From: Olsenella sp. KH3B4
Lineage (GTDB): Bacteria > Actinomycetota > Coriobacteriia > Coriobacteriales > Atopobiaceae
Reading direction: 5' to 3'
Length of the DNA: 64,000 nucleotides
Assembly (NCBI GenBank): GCA_900111695.1
Contig: FOHD01000002.1
Location: forward strand, 275,705-339,704
Part shown: piece after piece, positions 52,994 to 61,107 of the stretch
Position numbering within the stretch: the stretch's first letter is position 1
Layout: each line of letters opens with the position of its first letter
Notes under the pieces: generated by a model
Told to the model about the DNA's origin: nothing
What the model saw: only the letters and a program-made list of their open reading frames with translations
Database searches by the model: none
Program-made: the position numbers and the translations under genes

Positions 52994-53782
52994 CTACTTG
53001 TACGGGTCGAAGGTTACGGTTGTCTCAATGTTGCCGTTCTTGTCGTAGACGGTAATGCCTTCACTGGAGTCATTCTTGCGCCACGTGCCTTGGGTGGCCT
53101 GATCGTCAGACCAGCTGCCTGAAGAGATGGAATTAAAGATGGCGCTGCAATCTGGCCCGTCAGTGCTGCTGGACGTGTATTCCTTGAAGACAGCGGTGCC
53201 ATCATCCTTGAGCTGAGCCCAGAGCAGCGCTTCACGTGGCTTGCTGTCGCCATTCTGGGTCACAGAAACATATACGCCGTAGTCTCCCGCATAGGACCCA
53301 TTGCCGAACTTGCTAGGAAGCGCAAAGCTGAATTCGATGCTCGAGTAGTTCGACGATTCGTTAGAATGCGTATCGCTTAGCGAAACTATCTGATGGTCAC
53401 CAGACCTTTTGACTTCGGTCTTGCCCTCGTAGTACACCCAGCCTGTCGAAAGGCTGCTGATGCCATCACTGTGGACGGAGTATAGCGTATCTCCACCATC
53501 AGCCTCGTGGAGTGTATAGACACCGTTTGGCAGGCTATGCCCCACCAGACCAAACCAGCTCGTCGCAAAACCGACCACCAGCACGGCAACGATTGCAACT
53601 GCCGCGATAATCACCGGAAGCTTGGGCTTTTTCTGCGGCTTTGGCGCAGGCACCGGTGTCACTCCAGGCGCGGGCGTTCCCGCAAATGGGGAATTTGTCG
53701 GCTGTCCACCCAATGGGGAACCGCATCCCTTGCAGAACTTGGCACCGTCCGGGTTTTCCACACCACACTTTGGGCAAAACAC
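52994..53782 (-). CDS. Zinc-ribbon membrane-anchored protein of unknown function
   Basis: The 262-residue protein has a zinc ribbon (C3, C6, C17, C20), a Pro-rich linker, one membrane helix (55-76) and an extracellular domain (80-262) with alternating beta strands (PNGVYTLHEADGGDTLYSV, SSIEFSFALPSKFGNG, GVYVSVTQNG, GITVYDKNGNIETTVTF). I do not recognise the outer domain. It resembles the lipocalin-like or DUF-type domains that Clostridia attach to such ribbons, which is a guess. It is one of six ribbon proteins in the row and lies directly upstream of the MacB-like gene. Confidence 0.75.
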   Translation of the reverse strand: MFCPKCGVENPDGAKFCKGCGSPLGGQPTNSPFAGTPAPGVTPVPAPKPQKKPKLPVIIAAVAIVAVLVVGFATSWFGLVGHSLPNGVYTLHEADGGDTLYSVHSDGISSLSTGWVYYEGKTEVKRSGDHQIVSLSDTHSNESSNYSSIEFSFALPSKFGNGSYAGDYGVYVSVTQNGDSKPREALLWAQLKDDGTAVFKEYTSSSTDGPDCSAIFNSISSGSWSDDQATQGTWRKNDSSEGITVYDKNGNIETTVTFDPYK

Positions 53783-53942
53783 GATTCCCGCTCCTTCCCT
53801 TGCGGTTCAACACGTGCAATGTCAGGGCGACAAGAAAGGCTAGCTGCTGGCCATACCCTGCACTGATTACGTGATTGAACTCGGGGTTCCTCCCATCAAC
53901 TCGACCGAAACCGTTACTTTCTAACTCCTGCGGCAGTGATGC

Positions 53943-54782
53943 CTAGCCGAGCTTGTGGCCACAGGAGAAGCAGAACTTCTCGCCAGGGGCAACCTCGGCA
54001 CCGCAGTTGGGGCACACGTTTGGCGCAGGCGTTGCGGGGGCAGCCTCGACTTCCGCAGGCATGACGGTAAGGCCGGAGTCATCGGCTTCGATGGCGGGCG
54101 CGGGCTCGGGCGCCTGGACGGGAGCATTCTGCTCGGCTTGCTCCTGGGGGGCTGCGGCAACCGGCGTTGGCTCCGGAGCCGGGGCAGGCTCAGCCGTCGG
54201 CACTACCACGGGCTCGGGCGCCACAGCCGGTGCGGATGCAGGGACTGGCGCTGGCGCAGAAGCCGGTGCAGGGGCATCGACGCGGGCGCCGCAGTTCATG
54301 CAGAACACGTCATCCGGCCCCATAGGCGCACCGCAGGTTGGGCACGTACGACCACCGGGAACGGGAGCCATGACAGGAGCAGCCTGTGCCTGCGCAGCCA
54401 TCACCTGAGCGATGGGAAGGCCGCAGCCCCTGCAGAACAAATCCGTCGCGGAGACAACGGACCCGCAGTTAGGGCAGCGATACGTCTGAGCTGCTGCAGT
54501 CTCCGCTGCCTGCTCGGCCTTTATCTGCTCAATCTGCGCCTCAAGCGCCGCTCGCTGCACGTCGATGCTCGCAATACCGTTGTAGAGGGGCTCGCGGCCA
54601 GCCGTGAAGGCGGGATTGCCCTTCGTGACATCGTAAAGGCTTGCGCCAAGCTGTGCGGCCATGTTCTGGCGCTGCTTCATGAGCTCGTTAATCTGCATGT
54701 TGAGCTGAGCGGTCTTGCCCGACCTGCTCACGGTGTTGACCCCACGGTTAAGAGAGTTCGAGACGCTATCAAAGAATCCCAT
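53943..54782 (-). CDS. Soluble coiled-coil protein with three zinc ribbons
   Basis: Alone among the ribbon proteins, this 279-residue one has no membrane helix. It opens with a coiled coil (about 22-98: LNMQINELMKQRQNMAAQLG and later DVQRAALEAQIEQIKAEQA), followed by ribbons at 103-121 (CPNC..CRGC), 147-164 (CPTC..CMNC) and the C-terminus 257-275 (CPNC..CFSC). A Pro/Ala linker of about 85 residues separates the last two. I infer a cytosolic scaffold that could gather the membrane-bound ribbon proteins. The function is unproven. RBS and ATG are adequate at 54782. Confidence 0.75.
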   Translation of the reverse strand: MGFFDSVSNSLNRGVNTVSRSGKTAQLNMQINELMKQRQNMAAQLGASLYDVTKGNPAFTAGREPLYNGIASIDVQRAALEAQIEQIKAEQAAETAAAQTYRCPNCGSVVSATDLFCRGCGLPIAQVMAAQAQAAPVMAPVPGGRTCPTCGAPMGPDDVFCMNCGARVDAPAPASAPAPVPASAPAVAPEPVVVPTAEPAPAPEPTPVAAAPQEQAEQNAPVQAPEPAPAIEADDSGLTVMPAEVEAAPATPAPNVCPNCGAEVAPGEKFCFSCGHKLG

Positions 54783-54836
54783 TGCTTGTCCCCCATCGTT
54801 GTTGTTGCTCAGACCGGTACATCAACTTAGCGCTGG

Positions 54837-55478
54837 TTATGCCCTCTGCGGGTTGCCGGCGACAATCGCAAAGACAATGCCCGCAGCGCATGCAAACAGG
54901 CAGACCAGTTCGCCGGTAAAGTCGGACGTAAAGTCACCCGAGGAACCAAAAGCCATCATGCAGAACACTGCGAGTGCGGCATACACAATGAGGCCCACCA
55001 GCATGCAGCGCTTCCCGCCTGCGCTTCTCTTTGCCAGGTAGTACACGGCGCCACCCGCGATTAGGAACAGGGCGACAAGCCACACGATGAAGAACAGCAT
55101 GAACCATTCGCCGCCGGACACCCCCACGGAACGGTAGCTGCCCCAATCGGAGGAAAGCTGGCTGAACTGCGCAAGTGTGTAGCTCTTCTGGAAGCTAGCT
55201 CCTACGCCAAAGAACGACGCCGCATTACTCACTGCGGAAGTGGCCGCCTCCATCGTCGCCCACGGCAGGAACGCCGAGAAGATAGCCAGTGCCGCGCAGG
55301 CAACCGAGATGATGCTCTGGAGAGACACCGACACATCAGGCTTTGAGGGCGCGGGGGTACCCACCGTGACGGGAGAGGAAGCCGGCATCGCAACGTTTGC
55401 CGCGCCCAGTTTGGCCCCGCACTTAGGACAGAACGCGGCTCCATTGGCAATTTGGGCGCCACACTTTGGGCAGAACAT
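54837..55478 (-). CDS. Zinc-ribbon protein with four membrane helices
   Basis: The 213-residue protein begins with a ribbon (C3, C6, C17, C20) and a short linker, then has four predicted helices (about 53-75, 124-148, 158-178, 190-207). Between helices 1 and 2 is an outside loop of about 45 residues. I recognise no enzyme motif. It is a polytopic member of the ribbon family in this cluster and may be a membrane hub for the others. Confidence 0.75.
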   Translation of the reverse strand: MFCPKCGAQIANGAAFCPKCGAKLGAANVAMPASSPVTVGTPAPSKPDVSVSLQSIISVACAALAIFSAFLPWATMEAATSAVSNAASFFGVGASFQKSYTLAQFSQLSSDWGSYRSVGVSGGEWFMLFFIVWLVALFLIAGGAVYYLAKRSAGGKRCMLVGLIVYAALAVFCMMAFGSSGDFTSDFTGELVCLFACAAGIVFAIVAGNPQRA

Positions 55479-55537
55479 TGTCGTTCCTTTCGAGAGTAGT
55501 TGAACGATTCGATCAGCAAAGGCAGGGGCTTATCTCG

Positions 55538-56674
55538 CTAGCTCGTCTTGCTGAACTCGAAGTCTTCAATCTGGGAGTCACCAAAACCGCTGCCATCCGG
55601 GTAATACCAGCTGGTTGCCGTAGCCGTGAGTTCGGGAGTTGTCGCATTCTCATCGAGAGTGAACTTGATTTCGTACGAGTCGGAGTCGTCGTAGTCCTTG
55701 TTAAAGGAATGCATATCAAACTCGTAGGTAAAGAAGCCGTTGTTGTTCGTCATCGTGATGTCGTCGGCTTCGATGTAGACATCGTTAGGGGAGGAGTCAA
55801 CGGGGTTATCGCTCGATGCGTGGGCGTGATAGCAGAACTTGAGATCCGCAGTGATCTTCCCCGCCGAATCGACGGACTTGACCGTGAGCACCGGAGGCAT
55901 CTTCTGGGAGCCATAGCAATCCATCAGGCCACTCGAAGACTTCTTGAGATCTCCAGTCCAGGTGCCAACCAAGGCGTTTTCCTTCGTAGCATTGCTTGAG
56001 CCGCCCGTTGTAGAGGTCGAAGAGTCCTTGGGGGTAGACGACGCGCTGGCATCGGTCTTGTCCGTCGAGTCCGTCGAGTCGCTTGAGCTCTGGCTGTCCC
56101 GAGAGCTTGACTCGTCCGCAGGCTGCTCCTGCACCTGGCCGCCATTGGGGTCGAACGAGTTGCCGTGATCGAAGTAGTACATGGCTGCCGCAGCACCACC
56201 CGCAACGAGAACAACTGCGACAATTGCCGCAATGACCTTGGGAGCGTTGGACTTTCCGGCGCGCTTGCGAGCCTCCTTGAGCTCCTTCTTCGCGCGCTTG
56301 TAGTCCTCCTTTGCCTGCTCCGGAGAGTCGACCCCACCAGAGACTACGGTTTGGGGCGTCTGATAGTCCGCGCCAAGTGAGTCATACTCACTGGCCGGCG
56401 AGGCGGGCTGGCTCCAGGCATTGGAGGGCAATGGCGTCACATAGCGCTGTGTCTGGTCGATGGGGACCTCGGGCATGGCAGGACGCGCGTCTGTGTTGGG
56501 CGTACCGGCTGCAGGAACCGCCGAAGACGCATCATCCATCGCTGAAGCCTGCGCAGCGGCCTTCTCCTGCCCTTCTGCCTTTGCTCCGGGCGCGCCTGCG
56601 AGGTTTGCCCCACAGTTAGGGCAGAACGACGACCCACCTCGTTCAATCTCCCGCCCACAGTTCCAGCACTTCAT
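55538..56674 (-). CDS. Zinc-ribbon membrane-anchored protein of unknown function
   Basis: Start ATG 56674 (KCWNCGREIERGG) has GGTGGAG upstream; the product is 378 residues. The ribbon (C3, C6, C18, C21) precedes a long Ala/Pro linker with QTQRYVTPLP, a lysine-rich coil (about 118-142) and one helix (146-167). Outside is a Ser/Thr/Asp linker (about 175-230) and a beta-rich domain with LVGTWTGDLKKSSSGLMDC and an FDMHSFNKDYDD block. The LVGTWTG start resembles lipocalin-like or DUF domains; I cannot name it. Cytoplasmic Thr residues would be open to the cluster's kinase. Confidence 0.75.
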   Translation of the reverse strand: MKCWNCGREIERGGSSFCPNCGANLAGAPGAKAEGQEKAAAQASAMDDASSAVPAAGTPNTDARPAMPEVPIDQTQRYVTPLPSNAWSQPASPASEYDSLGADYQTPQTVVSGGVDSPEQAKEDYKRAKKELKEARKRAGKSNAPKVIAAIVAVVLVAGGAAAAMYYFDHGNSFDPNGGQVQEQPADESSSRDSQSSSDSTDSTDKTDASASSTPKDSSTSTTGGSSNATKENALVGTWTGDLKKSSSGLMDCYGSQKMPPVLTVKSVDSAGKITADLKFCYHAHASSDNPVDSSPNDVYIEADDITMTNNNGFFTYEFDMHSFNKDYDDSDSYEIKFTLDENATTPELTATATSWYYPDGSGFGDSQIEDFEFSKTS

Positions 56675-56890
56675 TGCTCCACCAACCCTCATGCCATAGC
56701 TACAACCAACGTCCCACGTGCTGTGCACATGTTACGTCAAGGCTTTTTCAATATTGTTGCGCAACCTCCAAAGAAAGTGCCGACGCCTATTGTACGGAGC
56801 GTGTTATGGCCGCTAGACCCTGCTCAGAAAAACGTGGCTGGCACGCAATGCGCACCAGCCGCTGATAGCAAGATCGGATGAGGACAACGC

Positions 56891-57916
56891 CTATTCAGCC
56901 ACATTAAGTGTGGGAGTCGCATCTTCCACAATCTGAGAGCCGCGTGCGGAGGAATCCCTGGGCCAGGTGAACTCAAGGGCCAAAATACGGGAGTCATTCA
57001 CGTATTCGCGCACGTAATAGCCAGTGTCATCGTTCCAATACGAGACGACAAACCAGCCATCGCCCGTAGCGTCATAGTCAACATCATGGCCATTCTCCGC
57101 TACCTGCTTGACATAATCGAGAGACTGGCCGCTATCGTTTGCCTTTGCCCAGACGTTTATAACCATGCCCGAGCCGGAATCCTTGAGCGTGATGCCCGTC
57201 CCATCGGAGTACGTCTGCGATGTCATGCCACTAGGCAAGGTGACCGAGAGCCCATAGGTTGCCGAGGTTACCGATCCCGTGCTCTCGTCGTACGTGATGT
57301 CGGTTTTCGGCTTTGTGCTAGTCTCCGAGCTCGTCGTCTCTTCGCTCTTGTCAGTTGTCGTGGTGTTGGAGGTTGTCTGGCCTGTCGTGGACTCGCCTGT
57401 CTTCTCACTCGAGTCTGCCTCGGTAGAAGGTGCGGTGGTCTGGTCGTTCTGTTGCGCCTGGCTTGCTGCAGTTCGCTGCGACAAGAAGAAGTAGGCACCA
57501 ACGCCGACAACGGCGGCCACGGCGATGCACGCCACCACTATTGCGGCGGTGCGCTTGGAGGAGTGGCGATTTTCGTCTTGAGATGCTCCGCCGGCAACTT
57601 GAGCCATCTGGGGCGCGCTTTGAGACGCACCGTACGGAACGCTCAGAGGAGGACGAACGGCGGTCTGGCCAGCGGGCGCAGCCGATGCCTGCGTGGGGCG
57701 GTAGACTGAATTTCCTTGACCCTGAGTACCAGGCTGTCCGGCAACCGGTGCGCCGCACTGTACGCAGAAGCTCGAACCCGCCGGAATCTCCGCGCCGCAT
57801 GACGTGCAGAAACGCTTTTGGGGCCGTGTGTTTGCTGCCGTATCCAACCGAGTGCCGCAGTTGGTGCAGAACGTGCTACCGTCAGAAAGTTGCGCCCCAC
57901 AATGCGGGCAGATCAT
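56891..57916 (-). CDS. Zinc-ribbon membrane-anchored protein of unknown function (first gene of the leftward cluster)
   Basis: Start ATG 57916 has GGAGGT four bases upstream; the product is 341 residues. It has two ribbons (CPHC..CTNC 3-20 and CTSC..CVQC 37-54), a Gln/Pro-rich linker and one helix (122-146). Outside it has a Thr/Ser/Glu-rich stalk (about 150-210) and a small alpha/beta domain (GSVTSATYGLSVTLPSGMTSQTYSDGTGITLKDSGSGMVINVWAKAND is part) that resembles the PsbP/DUF-like folds seen in such proteins. It faces the FHA-kinase pair across a 154-bp divergent region. Confidence 0.78.
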   Translation of the reverse strand: MICPHCGAQLSDGSTFCTNCGTRLDTAANTRPQKRFCTSCGAEIPAGSSFCVQCGAPVAGQPGTQGQGNSVYRPTQASAAPAGQTAVRPPLSVPYGASQSAPQMAQVAGGASQDENRHSSKRTAAIVVACIAVAAVVGVGAYFFLSQRTAASQAQQNDQTTAPSTEADSSEKTGESTTGQTTSNTTTTDKSEETTSSETSTKPKTDITYDESTGSVTSATYGLSVTLPSGMTSQTYSDGTGITLKDSGSGMVINVWAKANDSGQSLDYVKQVAENGHDVDYDATGDGWFVVSYWNDDTGYYVREYVNDSRILALEFTWPRDSSARGSQIVEDATPTLNVAE

Positions 57917-57938
57917 TGTGACCTCCTCAAACCGGGTT

Positions 57939-57952
57939 ATTACCATGGTAAT
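57939..57952. promoter_or_regulatory. Perfect 14-bp palindrome in the divergent zinc-ribbon/FHA region
   Basis: ATTACCATGGTAAT is fully symmetric. It lies 22 bp before the leftward start codon and about 120 bp before the FHA gene, so one regulator could control both directions. No regulator gene is adjacent. Confidence 0.4.
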
Positions 57953-58070
57953 CCGATGGCGGAGGCACTCCTGCACGAAATCCCATCTGGCTCGACTAGC
58001 ACCCGATGCAGGCCAGAGAGCAGCCTTCGTGCGAGAATGTGCTCAAGCCGCATGCGCAAAAGGAGTCATC

Positions 58071-59018
58071 TTGTTTGGTCAGGACACACCAAGTTCGATT
58101 TTGTACCAGGATCTCAAGTCGTTTGGGGGAATCTCGAACAAGGAAGCGGCGCGCATACTGCTCTCCGGCAGGATCAGCGTGGGCGGCAGGGCGCCGCGCG
58201 ATCGCGTGGACGAGCGCACGTTTCTCTCGCGCGAGGTGGTTCATGCTCAGCCGGGCCAGGTGAACCCCGGCATCTTTACCGACCTCGCGGGTGCCTCCCA
58301 AACGCTTCTTGGCCGCATGCTCGCAAACGGAGCAGGCCCTGGCAGAGACGGTATTCTCGCGCATTACCTGGGGCCGGCTGCCGCGCAGATGCAGAGCACG
58401 CTTGCGCAGTTTGGCCTTGATTCGCTGCTCTATGGGAACGAGGTCCAGCGGCTGGGACGCGTGCGCCTTCGCAACGAGTCCGACCGCTCTACTCTCGCCC
58501 TCATGCTCTTTGTTGCAGCAGGTTGCCTTGCAGATCCGGCAGCCGCCGTTGCCACCGTTGAGAAGTTTGCGCAGAGGTTCCTTGCGATGGACATAGGCAC
58601 TGTGGAGACCTCCATGGGCACGCAGGTAGTGTCTGAGGTGGACGGCCCATCGGCGCTGGGTTTGCTTCGCATCGTGAACGGCGCCGCCCGACCGCCCATA
58701 TACCCGCTCAGTCCTGCGGGGAGCACAATTGGGTCTCTCGCCTCGGGACCAAGCGCAATCACCGACGTAGACGTGGACGTCTCGCGACAGCACCTTCGCA
58801 TCTGGCGCGACGGCTCGCGATGGGTCTGCCAAGGCCTAGGCTCCACCAACGGCACCATGCTCATTAGCGGCGCAGACAAGAGCGCGCAAGTAGTGGAGCC
58901 TCCACGCTCGGGAAGAGGCAAGAGCCCATACCCTCCCGTCGCCCTCGAGCGAGGGGACATCCTTTGCCTCGGGCGCACCACGCGCTTTCTCGTCATGGCG
59001 CTGCAGGGTGCGAAATGA
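58071..59018 (+). CDS. FHA-domain protein
   Basis: I set the start at TTG 58071 because AGGAGT lies four bases before it and no ATG or GTG in the frame has a comparable site; this gives 315 residues. The C-terminal third (about 205-312) is an FHA domain: TIGSLAS, VSRQHLRIWRDG, GLGSTNGTMLIS and RGDILCLGRTTRFLV hold the phosphothreonine-reading residues, though the usual Arg of the first loop appears as Ser. The N-terminal 200 residues are helical and unfamiliar. It overlaps the kinase gene by 4 bp (ATGA), so reader and writer of the phosphate mark are co-translated. Confidence 0.82.
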   Translation: MFGQDTPSSILYQDLKSFGGISNKEAARILLSGRISVGGRAPRDRVDERTFLSREVVHAQPGQVNPGIFTDLAGASQTLLGRMLANGAGPGRDGILAHYLGPAAAQMQSTLAQFGLDSLLYGNEVQRLGRVRLRNESDRSTLALMLFVAAGCLADPAAAVATVEKFAQRFLAMDIGTVETSMGTQVVSEVDGPSALGLLRIVNGAARPPIYPLSPAGSTIGSLASGPSAITDVDVDVSRQHLRIWRDGSRWVCQGLGSTNGTMLISGADKSAQVVEPPRSGRGKSPYPPVALERGDILCLGRTTRFLVMALQGAK

Positions 59019-60271
59019 TCTTCTCAGGCACTGGGGCATCGCGTTCCCCGGGCGATGCGGGACCAGGCACGCCTTCCGGTTCCGTCCGACTCATTGAGCT
59101 GGACTCGCTTGACTGCTGCTCCCCCACGGCCGTTGGGGCAGCAGATACCGCAAGCAGGCAGTACATGACGCTTCTCGCCGCGAGCGGCGAGAGCACGCAC
59201 CGCGGAGGCTCCGGACGCGCAACCAAGGTGTTCAACGCATATGGTGAGGCGTTCTGCCTGAAGTCGCTCCTAGGTGCGGGCGGGAGCAACGCAGACAGGC
59301 GGCGCTCCGAGGCCATATTCAAGGGAAGGGCGTGGGCATTTCGCGAGGAGTACCTCGCCCAGCGCACCGTGAGCGGTATCGAAGGATGGCCCGCAACGCA
59401 GGGTTTTGGAACGTATGCAGGCGGTCCCGTGATTCTCATGGACTGGGTCGAGGGCCGTACGCTGCGCTCGGTTGCCCCCTACCTACCGAGGACCACGCGC
59501 TACGGCATGGGCGTGGCGGCAGAGTGGGTGGCATCCGTTGGAGTGCGCGTGCTGCAAATCCTCATGGCGGCGCAGGACAGGACCAGCGGCTTTTCTCACC
59601 GTGACATCTCCCCTCGTAACATCATGGTTAGGCTTGACCGCCATCCCCTACGAGACCAGCTGACAAGCGGTGTGCTTGACCTGGTGCTTATTGATCTCGG
59701 TAGCGCAGCGTCCATTGACGCCCGCCAGATGGATCCCAATGCTGCCCCGGACTTCACGCAACAGACGAACATCTGGCGCAATGGCACCATCGAGTACGCC
59801 CCGCCCGAGATGCTCACACGCGACGCACCAGGCGTGCAAGCGCTGCGGCACTCCCCCAAGATCGACGTGTATGCGCTGTGCTCGGTTCTCTACGAGCTGT
59901 ACTCCGGCCACACGCCCTACCAGCTCATGGAGCACGCGGACCTAAGCCCATATCGCGTGAAGTGCGATTACGCGCCCATCAACGTGACGCCGCGCGAGAG
60001 TGGCGACAAGGGGCTTCTGGATTGTCTTCTCGCCGGTCTCGCCGCAGCCCAGGGTGCGCGGCCAGGCATTTCGGAGCTTAAGGACACGCTGTGGCACTGG
60101 CTGTCTGGCCGCGCTCCTACCATGGCGCAATCGCTAGCGCAGAGGCCTCCTCGGATGATGTATGCGCCTCCAGCGCATGACCTGCGCCTTGTCCCCACGC
60201 CGCATGACGCGGGAGGGCTACGTGGCACCGACTCCAGACTTCCCGAGACAATCGAGCGCCGCATGCGATAA
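59015..60271 (+). CDS. Soluble serine/threonine protein kinase
   Basis: The 418-residue protein has a kinase fold: GGSGRATKV as a loose glycine loop (64-72), catalytic K83, an acidic helix C (FREEYL), HRDISPRN (195-202, Asp and Asn present), DLG in place of DFG (227-229) and APPE (262-265). The key residues are present, so I expect activity. It has no membrane helix and no PASTA domains, unlike PknB/PrkC kinases; the PASTA domain is on a zinc-ribbon protein encoded nearby. The N-terminal 45 residues and C-terminal 60 appear disordered. It probably phosphorylates cluster proteins that the FHA partner then binds. Confidence 0.87.
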   Translation: MIFSGTGASRSPGDAGPGTPSGSVRLIELDSLDCCSPTAVGAADTASRQYMTLLAASGESTHRGGSGRATKVFNAYGEAFCLKSLLGAGGSNADRRRSEAIFKGRAWAFREEYLAQRTVSGIEGWPATQGFGTYAGGPVILMDWVEGRTLRSVAPYLPRTTRYGMGVAAEWVASVGVRVLQILMAAQDRTSGFSHRDISPRNIMVRLDRHPLRDQLTSGVLDLVLIDLGSAASIDARQMDPNAAPDFTQQTNIWRNGTIEYAPPEMLTRDAPGVQALRHSPKIDVYALCSVLYELYSGHTPYQLMEHADLSPYRVKCDYAPINVTPRESGDKGLLDCLLAGLAAAQGARPGISELKDTLWHWLSGRAPTMAQSLAQRPPRMMYAPPAHDLRLVPTPHDAGGLRGTDSRLPETIERRMR

Positions 60272-60365
60272 CGCTGGTAAGAGTGCAGCTCGCGCCCCCG
60301 CCACGCACCACCCTGCATGCGCTACCCTTACCGTGACCGCAAACAGCCATGACGAGAGGAACGGC

Positions 60366-60938
60366 ATGCCCGCACGCCCCAAGGAGATCCGGCTCGTGTG
60401 CGGCCTGGGCAACCCCGGCCCAGAGTACGAGCACACGCGCCACAACATTGGATTTGCCACCGTCGACGAGCTGGCCGAGCGCGCCGGCACGCGCTACTGG
60501 AAGAGCGAGGCCGGCTGCATGGTGGCTCGTGGCCGCATCGGCGGACGCGAGGTCATTCTCGCCAAGCCCCAGGACTTCATGAACACGAGCGGCGGCCCGC
60601 TCTCCAAACTCATGCGGCAGGAGCACGTCTCCCCCGCCGAGATCCTGGTGGTGCACGACGAGGTCGACCTGCCCGCCGGAGAGGTTCGCGCCAAGTGGGG
60701 TGGCGGGCTCAACGCCCACAACGGTCTGCGGTCCATTGCCAACAAGCTCGGCACGCGGGACTTCTCGCGCATTCGCTGCGGCATTGGCCGCCCGCCCGGG
60801 AAGATGCAGGTGGCAGACTACGTCCTGCGCGAACTCAAAGGCGGTTATCTCGACGAGTTCCAGATCCTTGCCCAGGACGCGGCGGCTCTCTGCGAGCAGA
60901 TCGTGAACGAGGGCATGCCTGCGGACGCCCTGTGTTAG
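60366..60938 (+). CDS. pth: Peptidyl-tRNA hydrolase
   Basis: The 190-residue protein has the Pth blocks LVCGLGNPGPEYEHTRHNIGF (with the catalytic His), KPQDFMNTSGGPL, VVHDEVDLPAGEVRAKWGGGLNAHNGLRSI and FSRIRCGIGRPPGK. The family ends near residue 190, so it is full length. It recycles peptidyl-tRNAs that drop off the ribosome. GAGAGGA precedes the ATG. Confidence 0.97.
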   Translation: MPARPKEIRLVCGLGNPGPEYEHTRHNIGFATVDELAERAGTRYWKSEAGCMVARGRIGGREVILAKPQDFMNTSGGPLSKLMRQEHVSPAEILVVHDEVDLPAGEVRAKWGGGLNAHNGLRSIANKLGTRDFSRIRCGIGRPPGKMQVADYVLRELKGGYLDEFQILAQDAAALCEQIVNEGMPADALC

Positions 60939-61107
60939 CGTCGGGGCGCCCGGCCGTTCATCCCGCATCCCGCAACGATGAATCGTGTAGGCGCTGTTGA
61001 GGTCAAATAACGCCCCTTTCAACAATTACACTAAGGTACTTGGAAGGCTCCGGGCATCTCCGCCTGGGGCCAAGTCTGAAGCGGCTTTAGGAGAGGAGTC
61101 AGGCTTC

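Noticed and set aside
45666-57916. Type VII secretion or toxin-immunity locus
   Set aside because: No WXG100, EssC/FtsK-like ATPase or polymorphic toxin domain is seen in the cluster.
44878-60271. Prophage or conjugative element origin for the ribbon cluster
   Set aside because: No integrase, capsid, relaxase or attachment repeats are visible; the IS3 fragment is 3.4 kb away beyond housekeeping genes.
60939-61107. Rex-type redox operator before the Nfn-like genes
   Set aside because: TGTTGA and TCAACA half-sites exist but lack the TTGTGAA-type Rex pattern and spacing.
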